A DNA stretch of 37,129 bases from Candidatus Woesearchaeota archaeon (GTDB lineage: Archaea > Nanoarchaeota > Nanoarchaeia > Woesearchaeales > CALCXY01): positions 1-37,129 of the forward strand of contig JASMFX010000087.1 of the NCBI GenBank assembly GCA_030751555.1, written 5' to 3'. The notes beneath the pieces are model-generated. The model did no database searches, was not told the origin of the DNA, and saw nothing but the letters and a program-made list of their open reading frames with translations. The position numbers were made by a program, and so were the translations under genes. Below are positions 23,111 to 30,328 of the stretch, piece after piece. Position 1 is the stretch's first letter. Each line of letters opens with the position of its first letter.

Positions 23111-23126
23111 GTTTACACTCGTAAAC
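23111..23126. promoter_or_regulatory. Palindrome GTTTAC-actc-GTAAAC upstream of the dsbA-like gene
   Basis: Perfect 6-bp arms with a 4-base centre, ending ten bases before the TATA TTTATAAA (23136-23143). The location, upstream of BRE/TATA, suits an activator or a dimeric repressor. No other function of the site is evident. Confidence 0.4.
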
Positions 23127-23135
23127 ATAACAATA

Positions 23136-23185
23136 TTTATAAATCGAATTGGAATTCTTAATTGATAACATTATATATAGGAGGG
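23136..23185 (+). promoter_or_regulatory. TATA box and SD of the dsbA-like gene
   Basis: TTTATAAA at 23136-23143 predicts a start near 23165. AGGAGGG at 23179-23185 precedes the ATG at 23192 by six bases, which decides the start against a longer upstream TTG frame. Confidence 0.6.
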
Positions 23186-23191
23186 TTTACA

Positions 23192-24463
23192 ATGGAAGAA
23201 CATTCTGAAAAAAAGGAACATCATACTGAACATAAGGAGCATCATGCACATTCTGAGCATCATAAAGAGCCAGAACATCATGAGCATAAGAAAGAAGAAC
23301 ATTCTGAACATAAAGTTCATGAGCACAAGGAAGCTTCACATGAACATCATAAGAAGCCAGAACATCATGAACCTAAGGTCCATCATGAGCATAAGGAAGT
23401 TAAGCATGAAGCAAAGGGATTTAATGGTTGGAAAGCTCTTAGCGGACTATTGATCTTATTATTGATATTTTCTATTTATACTGGTGGATTTAAATTTGGA
23501 GGTTCAAGCGGGGATGGTATGTCGAAAGATGCTGCTTCTGCAAAGGCTTTAACATTTATTAAAGGTAATTTAGTTCCTCCTGGAACTGATGTTGAGCTTC
23601 AAAGTGTTGATGAGAAAGGTAATGTTTATCTTTTGAATGTGAACATTGATGGTAGTCCATACGAGTCGTTTATTACAAAGGATGGAAGTTATTTATTCCC
23701 TGGTGGATTGAATATAGATGAGATACCTATACAAGACGTAGTTGGAGGCGATGAGCCAGGTATACAACCTGAGTCTCCTGTAGATATGACTGAATTGGCT
23801 GATGATGATGCAGTTAAAGGGGATGAAAATGCCCCAGTTACAATTGTAGAGTTTAGTGATTTTGAATGTCCTTATTGTGGAAGGTTCTTTAAGGAAACCT
23901 TACCTTTAATTGATGAAAAATATATTAAAACTGGAAAGGTTAAGTTAGTTTACAGAGATTATCCACTTCCCAACCATCCGTTTGCTCAGAAAGCTGCTGA
24001 AGCTGCAGAGTGTGCTGGTGAACAAGACAAATTCTATGAGATGCACGATAAGTTGTTCATAGAAGGTGTTAGTGGAGGAGTAGATGATTATAAGAAATAT
24101 GCTGCTGACATTGGACTAGATACCGATGTTTTTGATGCATGTCTTGACAACGGGGTAATGGCTGGAGAAATTCAAGTCGATCTAAGGGACGGTGATAGTG
24201 CTGGTATAAGCGGAACTCCTGGATTTATCATCAATGGAGAAATTGTCTCTGGTGCACAGCCTTTTGAAGTTTTTGAACAGATAATTGAAGAGAAACTTTT
24301 AGCTGCAGGAAATTTGGCTGGTGTAACTGGTGATGTAGTTGCAGTGACTAGTGAAGGGGCAACTGATGAAGCAGTGAGTGTAGAAGTTTTGGGAACTGAT
24401 GATGGTGAAGAAAGTTCAGAAACTGATAGTGATGACGAAGAAACTTCAACTGATAGTATCTAA
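23192..24463 (+). CDS. Membrane-anchored DsbA-family thiol oxidoreductase with His-rich cytosolic N-terminus
   Basis: A 423-residue protein in four parts. Residues 1-72 are a low-complexity tract with 25 histidines mixed with Glu and Lys. Residues 82-99 form a single transmembrane helix (ALSGLLILLLIFSIYTGG). An exported linker and small beta domain follow (about 105-205). A DsbA/thioredoxin domain (about 207-385) then carries the redox motif CPYC at 226-229 (EFSDFECPYCGRFF) and the cis-Pro segment ISGTPGFIING. The tail is acidic and Ser/Thr-rich (GTDDGEESSETDSDDEETS). It should form or isomerise disulfides in exported proteins. The His tract probably faces the cytosol and may bind Zn, Ni or Cu. 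The last 18 bases overlap the convergent nurA gene. Confidence 0.9.
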   Translation: MEEHSEKKEHHTEHKEHHAHSEHHKEPEHHEHKKEEHSEHKVHEHKEASHEHHKKPEHHEPKVHHEHKEVKHEAKGFNGWKALSGLLILLLIFSIYTGGFKFGGSSGDGMSKDAASAKALTFIKGNLVPPGTDVELQSVDEKGNVYLLNVNIDGSPYESFITKDGSYLFPGGLNIDEIPIQDVVGGDEPGIQPESPVDMTELADDDAVKGDENAPVTIVEFSDFECPYCGRFFKETLPLIDEKYIKTGKVKLVYRDYPLPNHPFAQKAAEAAECAGEQDKFYEMHDKLFIEGVSGGVDDYKKYAADIGLDTDVFDACLDNGVMAGEIQVDLRDGDSAGISGTPGFIINGEIVSGAQPFEVFEQIIEEKLLAAGNLAGVTGDVVAVTSEGATDEAVSVEVLGTDDGEESSETDSDDEETSTDSI

Positions 24464-25450
24464 GATTTCGTGAGAATCTTTTTTATTTATTTTTATTTTT
24501 GTTGTTAAGATAGTGTTCCAATATTCTTTCTCGTTGTTTGATACTCTTGCGAACTTATCTGCCTCTATTAAGGCATAAGGATAGCCTAGGAAGATGGGAT
24601 CTTTTGAGTTTTGCTTTAGGAGAGTTAAGATTTCGTTAATATTTGGTGATTGTGCTTTGTAAACTTCGAATCTGAAGATGTGTTTTGAAAGGGAATGTAG
24701 TTTTGTGAAGAAAATATTTGCTTGGTGATCTTGATGTTCTGATTCTACAATTGGATGGTAATACCATGTTTCTTTTGGTTCTAAGAGGGAGAGTGTGTTG
24801 GTTAGTGAGTTGCCTTTTTCTGTTAGAAGAGTAGTTGATTTGCAAAGGCCTGTGATTATGGTGTTTTGTTCTATTGCTTTTTTGTAGAGGGCGTTGAAGT
24901 AATTGATTTCGTTTGTAACTGATGATTGTAGTGAGCCGTCTAAGACGATTATGTCTGTTTTGTCTGTTATTGTTTCTGCTAGGTGTAGTTCTGCAAATCT
25001 TCTTATTGTTTCTCCGATTTTTGAGATGTTTACTGTATGTCTGCCTTCGCTTAAGGTGTTATCGTGTATATCGAATTCTGGGTTTGATGGTAGGAGTTCT
25101 TTATTGAAGATTGAGGTTTGGTAAGATAGTTGATTGTTGCCTTTTTTTGAGTTGACTAGGATGAAGGATTCTATTTTTTTTGATTCAATTCGTTTGTTGT
25201 TTTGGTAGATTGTATAGTAGACTCTTATTAGTTGTAGGGAGATATTTGCTGTCTTTAGGATTTCTGAGTTTCCGCCATCTATGAATGCGATTTTTTTGTT
25301 TGAGTCTGTTTGGGTTATTTTTTTGAAGTTTTCTTTTTTTATTTCGAATGTTTTGTAGCGTTTGTCTGAGAAGTAGGGTTTGTCTGGAAGTAGTGATTCT
25401 GTGTTTGGCGTTAGGTGATTTTTTATGCTATTGATGATTTCTTCGTTCAT
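24446..25450 (-). CDS. nurA: NurA-family nuclease
   Basis: A 334-residue protein with the NurA layout: an N-terminal catalytic strand AFIDGGNSEI with D58, a helical segment RRFAELHLAE, and a second catalytic strand IIVLDGSL with D171. The family's later GLCKSTTLL and C-terminal GYPYALIEADKFARVS blocks follow. NurA is a Mn-dependent 5'-3' nuclease that works with the HerA translocase and Mre11-Rad50 to resect DNA ends in archaeal recombination. HerA, Mre11 and Rad50 are not in this window. A TATA-like AAAATATAAAA about 30 bases upstream of the ATG suggests a leaderless mRNA. Confidence 0.8.
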   Translation of the reverse strand: MNEEIINSIKNHLTPNTESLLPDKPYFSDKRYKTFEIKKENFKKITQTDSNKKIAFIDGGNSEILKTANISLQLIRVYYTIYQNNKRIESKKIESFILVNSKKGNNQLSYQTSIFNKELLPSNPEFDIHDNTLSEGRHTVNISKIGETIRRFAELHLAETITDKTDIIVLDGSLQSSVTNEINYFNALYKKAIEQNTIITGLCKSTTLLTEKGNSLTNTLSLLEPKETWYYHPIVESEHQDHQANIFFTKLHSLSKHIFRFEVYKAQSPNINEILTLLKQNSKDPIFLGYPYALIEADKFARVSNNEKEYWNTILTTKIKINKKDSHEILDTIS

Positions 25451-25496
25451 AGTTTATTGGATTGTTATTGGTTTTTTATATTTTGTTATTAATAAC

Positions 25497-25505
25497 TTTT
25501 ATATA
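25497..25505 (+). promoter_or_regulatory. TATA promoter of nadA
   Basis: TTTTATATA centred about 28 bases before the ATG at 25530. This places the start within a few bases of that ATG and rules against the upstream TTG frame at 25512. Confidence 0.55.
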
Positions 25506-25529
25506 GGTTAATTGTTTCCTTTGCTTACT

Positions 25530-26435
25530 ATGAATAATCAGGAATTAATTAGGGGAATAAACAAATTAAAGAAAGAGAAGAATGCAGTTATACTTGTGCA
25601 TAACTATCAAGTTTCTGAGATTTATGAGGTTGCTGATTTTTTAGGGGATAGTTTGGAACTGTGTCAGAAGGCTGCTAATACTGATGCTGAGATTATTGTT
25701 TTTTGTGGTGTTGATTTTATGGCTGAATCGGCTAAAGTGCTATCTCCTGATAAAATTGTATTGCATCCTGAGAAATTGGCTGAGTGTCCAATGGCTCAGA
25801 TGGTTTCCGCTTCTCAGATTCTTGAGATGAAGGAGAAATATCCTTCAGCTGCTGTTGTTTCGTATGTTAACACTACTACTGAGGTTAAGGCGGTTTCAGA
25901 TATATGCTGTACATCAGCAAATGCTGTTAAGGTTGTGGGTTCGTTGTCTGAGAAGGAGATCATATTTGCACCTGATAAGAATTTGGCTGCTTATGTTCAA
26001 TCGAAATTGCCTGAGAAGAAGATAATTCCAGTTGAGGGTCATTGTTATGTTCATGATAAGATATTGGCTTCTAGCGTTAAAGAGGCTAAGAATAATTATC
26101 CTAATGCTTCAGTTGTTGTGCATCCTGAGTGTAGACCGGATGTTGTTTCATTAGGTGATGTAGTTTGTTCAACTTCTCAGATGATCTCGTATTGTGGGGA
26201 AAGTGATGCTAAGGAGTTTATTATTGCAACTGAATGTGGGATGATTAACAGGCTTGCGAGAGAGATTCCGGATAAGAAGTTTTATGCTATAGGTGGAGTA
26301 TGCATACAGATGAAGAAGATTTCCCTTCAGAAGGTTTATGACAGCCTGAAAAATGAAAAGGTTAAAATAGAGCTAAGTGAAGAGGTAAGGTTGAAGGCTA
26401 AGAAAGCGCTTGATAGGATGTTGGAAGTTGTATGA
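25530..26435 (+). CDS. nadA: Quinolinate synthase
   Basis: Condenses iminoaspartate with dihydroxyacetone phosphate to quinolinate, using a [4Fe-4S] cluster. The 301-residue protein has VHNYQVSEIYEVADFLGDSLEL (substrate site), VFCGVDFMAESAKVL and YVNTTTEVKAVSDICCTSANA. The three cluster cysteines appear as C86 (AECPM), C172 (GHCYVHD) and C258 (GGVCIQMK). HPECRPDVV and ATECGM are also typical. The ATG at 25530 is chosen from the TATA position. The stop overlaps the nadC start in ATGA. It depends on NadB for iminoaspartate and probably on IscS/IscU for its cluster. Confidence 0.96.
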   Translation: MNNQELIRGINKLKKEKNAVILVHNYQVSEIYEVADFLGDSLELCQKAANTDAEIIVFCGVDFMAESAKVLSPDKIVLHPEKLAECPMAQMVSASQILEMKEKYPSAAVVSYVNTTTEVKAVSDICCTSANAVKVVGSLSEKEIIFAPDKNLAAYVQSKLPEKKIIPVEGHCYVHDKILASSVKEAKNNYPNASVVVHPECRPDVVSLGDVVCSTSQMISYCGESDAKEFIIATECGMINRLAREIPDKKFYAIGGVCIQMKKISLQKVYDSLKNEKVKIELSEEVRLKAKKALDRMLEVV

Positions 26436-27373
26436 TGAATCGAAAGAAAACTTTGGAGAAGGCATTTCAGAGAGGACATTTGCTTAGTCTGAAGAATAAG
26501 TTTTATCTTGACTGGGTAAAGAAGTTTATTGTTGATGAGACTAAAGGTGATGTTGGAGATATTGGAGATGTTACTTCTGATAGTGTACTTTCGAAGAACC
26601 CTGTTGTTAAGGCTAAGGTTTACGTTCGTGAAAGAGGGATTGTTGCTGGAGTAGAGGAAGTGAGTTATTTTTACAAGAACAATGGAATTAGTGTTAAGGT
26701 TTTGAAGAAGGATGGGAGCAGAGTAAAGAAAGGAGATGTGGTTCTTAGGATTAGTGGGAAGCTAAAGGATTTACTTAGGATTGAGAGGAGTGCTTTAGAC
26801 TTAATGCAGAGAATGTCAGGTATTGCTAGTTTGGCTGATTCGCTTATGGGGAAGGTTAAGGGAAGGATTGGGATTGCTCCTACGCGTAAGACTCAATGGA
26901 GATATTTAGATAAGAAGGCAGTTTATGTTGGTGGTGGACTTACCCATAGATTAGCTTTATGGGAATCTGTTTTGATAAAAGATAATCATTTGAAGGCTCT
27001 TCGGATGTTGGATGTTGAGGACGTTGTTGAGAGTGCTTTGAGGAATGCTGCTAAGAATAAGAAGGCTAACTTTATCGAGATAGAAGTTGTTAATCAGAAG
27101 GATGCTGTTCGGGCTGCTAAAGTGTTTAAGGAATTGAAATTGAAGAAGCCTTGTTTGATTATGTTGGATAATATTAATCCTTTGGGGATAAAGAAAATTA
27201 TTAAGGAGTTGAAGAGGTTGAAGCTTTATGATTCGGTATTGATTGAGGCTTCCGGTGGAATCACTCCTGAGAAGGTTGTTTCGTTTTCTAAGAGTGGAGC
27301 TGATGTTGTTTCTTTGGGGTATTTGACACATTCTGTTAAAGTGTTGGATATTAAGCAGAAGATTGTTTCGTAG
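26432..27373 (+). CDS. nadC: Nicotinate-nucleotide pyrophosphorylase (quinolinate phosphoribosyltransferase)
   Basis: Converts quinolinate and PRPP to nicotinate mononucleotide. The 313-residue protein shows the N-terminal sandwich domain (GDVGDIGDVTSDSV, AKVYVRERGIVAGVEEV) and ERSALDLMQRMSGIAS. TRKTQWRYLDKKAVYVGGGLTHRLALWESVLIKDNHL follows, giving the basic quinolinate/PRPP pocket. IEIEVVNQKDAV, IMLDNI and EASGGITPEKV lie in the barrel. The ATG overlaps the nadA stop by four bases; a second ATG follows immediately, so the start may be three bases later. Confidence 0.96.
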   Translation: MMNRKKTLEKAFQRGHLLSLKNKFYLDWVKKFIVDETKGDVGDIGDVTSDSVLSKNPVVKAKVYVRERGIVAGVEEVSYFYKNNGISVKVLKKDGSRVKKGDVVLRISGKLKDLLRIERSALDLMQRMSGIASLADSLMGKVKGRIGIAPTRKTQWRYLDKKAVYVGGGLTHRLALWESVLIKDNHLKALRMLDVEDVVESALRNAAKNKKANFIEIEVVNQKDAVRAAKVFKELKLKKPCLIMLDNINPLGIKKIIKELKRLKLYDSVLIEASGGITPEKVVSFSKSGADVVSLGYLTHSVKVLDIKQKIVS

Positions 27374-27377
27374 AAAA

Positions 27378-27387
27378 TATATTTAAA
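27378..27387 (+). promoter_or_regulatory. TATA promoter of nadB
   Basis: ATATTTAAAG lies just after the nadC stop and is centred about 27 bases before the nadB ATG. nadB can therefore be transcribed separately as a leaderless mRNA, besides any read-through from nadAC. Confidence 0.55.
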
Positions 27388-27409
27388 GGGAATTAAATTA
27401 CTTTTTCTA

Positions 27410-28972
27410 ATGGATAGTGAGATTTTAGTTATTGGAAGTGGGATAGCAGGGCTTAGTTTTGCTCTCAAGGCTAGTGAGTATGCTTTCGTAGTTTTGGTTA
27501 CTAAGGATAAGATTTCAGAGTCAAACACTAAGTATGCTCAGGGTGGGCTTGCTGCTGTTTCTGGTGAAGATGATTCTTTTGAGTTGCATGTTAAGGACAC
27601 CCTTAGGGCTGGTGATGGGCTTTGTGATAAAGAAGCTGTTGAGTTTTTAGTTAAGAATGCTCCTTCTCAGATTGAATGGCTGCGGAAGATAGGAGTTGAG
27701 TTTGATTCTGAACTAAGTAATGAAGCTGTTCATTCTGCTAAGAGGATTGTTCATTCAGGTGATATAACTGGGGAAAGGGTGTCTGATGTTTTGGTAGAGA
27801 AGGTTAAGGCTAGTGATAGGATTAAGGTTTTTGAGGGTTGTCAGGCTGTTGAATTAGTTGTTGAGGACGGTAAGTGTGTTGGTTGCGATGTTTTGGATGT
27901 TGCTAAGGGTGATGTTTTTAGGGTGAGTGCTTCTGGGGTTGTTTTAGCAACTGGTGGACTTGGAAGAGTTTTTAAGAATACATGTAATCCTGAGATTGCT
28001 ACTGGGGATGGTTTTGCGCTTGCATTTAATGCTGGTGCGGAGTTAATTGATATGGAGTTTGTGCAGTTTCACCCTACTGGGCTTTATGGTTCTGATCCGA
28101 TATTTTTGATTTCTGAAACTTTGAGAGGGGAAGGGGGGCATCTTAGGAATAAAGATGGTGAAATTTATATGCTTAAATATCACAGAGATGGTGAATTGGC
28201 TCCAAGGGATGTTGTTTCTAAGTTTTCTGTTGATGAGATGAAACGGACTGGGACTGATCATGTTTTTTTGGACTTAACTCATATGGATTCTGAGTATTTG
28301 GTTAATAGGTTTCCTAAGATCCATAAGAAATGTTTGGAGTATGGTGTAGATTTGACTAAAGATAAGATTCCTGTTGCACCGACTGCCCATTATTCTTGTG
28401 GAGGGGTTAAGATTGATCTTAATGGTTGTAGTTCTGTTCCTGGGCTTTATGCAATTGGTGAAGTAAGTTGTAGTGGTTTGCATGGTGCTGATAGGCTTGC
28501 TTCTAATTCGCTTACAGAAGGTCTTGTTTTTGGGGAGAGTTTGAGTGAGTATTTGAAAGATAAGGTTAATGAAAGATCCATTGAATTAAAAATAATTAAA
28601 AATGACGATTTAACTAAAAAAAATATCAATAACAAAATATCAATAAATAATGAAATAATAATAAAAATTAAAGAAATAAAAGAAAAAATACAATCAATTA
28701 TGTGGGAGAAGGTTGGGATAATTAGGAGTGAGAAGGATTTGAGTGAGGCTTTGGAAGTGATAAAGGAGATTGAGGAAGAGGTTAATGGGTTTTCTGGAGT
28801 TAGTAAGGAGTTGGTTGAGCTTAAGAATTTGATTTTGGTTAGTAAGGTTATTACTTTTTGTGCTTTACGTAGGAAGGAGAGTAGAGGGACTCATTTTATT
28901 TCTGAGTATGCTGTTCGGGATGATAAGGAGTGGGCGAATCATTTGGTTGTGGATAAGGAAAGTTTTCAATAA
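27410..28972 (+). CDS. nadB: L-aspartate oxidase
   Basis: A flavoenzyme that oxidises aspartate to iminoaspartate, the first step of de novo NAD synthesis. The 520-residue protein shows FAD-binding GSGIAGLSFALKA (8-20), SNTKYAQGGLAAV, RIVHSGDITGERVSDVL, VVLATGGLGRVF, FVQFHPTGL, SETLRGEGGHLRNKDGE, PTAHYSCGGVKIDL and LHGADRLASNSLTEGLVFGE. The C-terminal helical domain has IMWEKVGIIRSEKDL and ALRRKESRGTHFISEY. Between the two parts (about residues 389-425, bases 28575-28687) lies an Asn/Ile/Lys-rich linker with far more A on the sense strand than the rest of the gene. It is probably a tolerated expansion between domains; the catalytic motifs are intact. Confidence 0.96.
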   Translation: MDSEILVIGSGIAGLSFALKASEYAFVVLVTKDKISESNTKYAQGGLAAVSGEDDSFELHVKDTLRAGDGLCDKEAVEFLVKNAPSQIEWLRKIGVEFDSELSNEAVHSAKRIVHSGDITGERVSDVLVEKVKASDRIKVFEGCQAVELVVEDGKCVGCDVLDVAKGDVFRVSASGVVLATGGLGRVFKNTCNPEIATGDGFALAFNAGAELIDMEFVQFHPTGLYGSDPIFLISETLRGEGGHLRNKDGEIYMLKYHRDGELAPRDVVSKFSVDEMKRTGTDHVFLDLTHMDSEYLVNRFPKIHKKCLEYGVDLTKDKIPVAPTAHYSCGGVKIDLNGCSSVPGLYAIGEVSCSGLHGADRLASNSLTEGLVFGESLSEYLKDKVNERSIELKIIKNDDLTKKNINNKISINNEIIIKIKEIKEKIQSIMWEKVGIIRSEKDLSEALEVIKEIEEEVNGFSGVSKELVELKNLILVSKVITFCALRRKESRGTHFISEYAVRDDKEWANHLVVDKESFQ

Positions 28973-29003
28973 TTTTATATATTACATATAACTTCTTAGT
29001 AAT

Positions 29004-29267
29004 ATGAGATACGTACCAAGCCAAGAAGAGCATGAATTGCGAATGGGTGTGGCTAATGAATTCTACCAAGATTGGTTAGCTGCAATTGGTGTTGATGATA
29101 CTAAAGCAGTGGTTGGAATTAATATGTCTGTTGGATATGTTGCCTCACAAGGAAAGAAGAGGCGGGAAGAAACAGGAAGGGCTTATGATATTTTACATCC
29201 GCTACTAATGGCTGATATTAACAGAGCTGTACAAACAAGACTTGAAGCTACTGCGACAAGAGGATAA
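29004..29267 (+). CDS. Hypothetical protein, 87 aa
   Basis: A small soluble protein, mostly helical (HELRMGVANEFYQDWLAAIG, ETGRAYDILHPLLMADINRAVQTRLEA), with no cysteines and no recognised motif. A TATA-like TTTATATATT right after the nadB stop lies about 25-30 bases before the ATG, so a leaderless mRNA is likely. The base use (GCT, CAA, GGA) is more even than in the nad genes. It is followed by a copy of the 17-base direct repeat at 29287. No function can be assigned. Confidence 0.6.
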   Translation: MRYVPSQEEHELRMGVANEFYQDWLAAIGVDDTKAVVGINMSVGYVASQGKKRREETGRAYDILHPLLMADINRAVQTRLEATATRG

Positions 29268-29286
29268 TTCTAGTTTAATATTAATC

Positions 29287-29303
29287 CAAAAGTTTTTATA
29301 GAA
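29287..29303 (+). repeat. 17-bp direct repeat, left copy
   Basis: CAAAAGTTTTTATAGAA, identical to the copy at 30291-30307, which contains the topA TATA box. The two copies bracket the 306-aa orphan gene almost exactly. Here the promoter-like sequence points rightward into the 3' end of a minus-strand gene, where it drives no visible gene. Confidence 0.6.
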
Positions 29304-29304
29304 A

Positions 29305-30225
29305 TTATTTAGAAGTTCTCCTTGCTCCCATAACTGGATGCCCCCATTCTGTAGGTAGACCAAACACGCCCCTACCTAAATAGGGATGGGTGGTCTCTCT
29401 GTCAGGTAGTCTTTCAACATAGACCTCAACGCCCTCTCCTTGTTTATACCTAACTGGAACTGATCTGCTGTATTTCCACTCGGAAACATCTAGGAAATCT
29501 ACATGGACATCTCCCCACCTATCAAACGTCAAAGCAGCGTGTAATGGTCTATAGTTTTCATCAGGGGTATTTGTTTGTGAAGCAGACGCTTGTGTATTTC
29601 TTCCTTCCAATGGTCTAGACTTCGGCCTCTTTGCATCAGTACTAGGTAAAAATAAATCTCGATATGCTTGAGGAAAATTAATACAAAAGTGAGAAAGAGG
29701 TATTCGTCTTTCATATGTAACTTCTCCAGGTTCACCTTCAAATGGAATTTTATCTGAGCTGATAGGAAGAGTCATACCAATAAGCCTAGGATCACTTGCA
29801 TGCAGCCCAGAAGTCCTATTCAGCGCTGCATATCCCCGTGTTATTCCTTCTTCATCAGGTCCTTTCATTTCTACTAAAACATGATGTGTAATATAGGTTA
29901 TATCATTCCGATAATCTAACAAAGTATTGGTTGCAAGGGTAATATCCATTTCCTCTCTTTCTTCCAGATATGTTGCAACCATACCTCTGAACTCTTCCTG
30001 AGCTGCCATTCGAATCAACTGCCAAGCAGAAGGCATTGTAAAATGAGTATGGTCAAACTCTTCATCAGCATGGCCCATTAAGATTCCCCGGGTTGTTTCT
30101 ATACCGAGTCTATGCTCCAACCCAACCTCCAGACTTTCTCTTCTAGTGTGAGAACGACCAAACTGCGCATGTGCAGGTATTGCAATATGTGTTGAAAATT
30201 CCCTCGCCAGATCATCTTCCGCCAT
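29305..30225 (-). CDS. Hypothetical protein, 306 aa
   Basis: No family recognised. The start is set at the ATG at 30225: a TATA-like TTTATAG (30251-30257) would begin transcription near 30230, and GGAGAG lies five bases before this ATG. The longer frame to 30249 would start upstream of the predicted RNA. The protein is soluble and rich in Arg, Glu, His and Thr, with no membrane helix. It has a helical N-terminal half (FTMPSAWQLIRMAAQEEFRGM), a disordered Ser/Thr/Asn segment (about 207-225), and a beta-rich C-terminus (WGDVHVDFLDVSEWKYSRSV). GC content is visibly above the neighbours. With the flanking 17-bp repeats, this suggests a gene inserted between the 87-aa orphan and topA. Confidence 0.65.
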   Translation of the reverse strand: MAEDDLAREFSTHIAIPAHAQFGRSHTRRESLEVGLEHRLGIETTRGILMGHADEEFDHTHFTMPSAWQLIRMAAQEEFRGMVATYLEEREEMDITLATNTLLDYRNDITYITHHVLVEMKGPDEEGITRGYAALNRTSGLHASDPRLIGMTLPISSDKIPFEGEPGEVTYERRIPLSHFCINFPQAYRDLFLPSTDAKRPKSRPLEGRNTQASASQTNTPDENYRPLHAALTFDRWGDVHVDFLDVSEWKYSRSVPVRYKQGEGVEVYVERLPDRETTHPYLGRGVFGLPTEWGHPVMGARRTSK

Positions 30226-30290
30226 GTAACTCTCCAATAATTTAATCATCTATAAATTTTTTGGTTTTGTTAATATAACAGCTTTTAACA

Positions 30291-30307
30291 CAAAAGTTTT
30301 TATAGAA
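30291..30307 (+). repeat. 17-bp direct repeat, right copy, containing the topA TATA box
   Basis: CAAAAGTTTTTATAGAA, identical to 29287-29303. The TTTTTATAG core is centred about 28 bases before the topA ATG at 30329, so this copy is a working promoter giving a near-leaderless mRNA. Confidence 0.6.
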
Positions 30308-30328
30308 TTTAAGATAATTTAATAGAAT

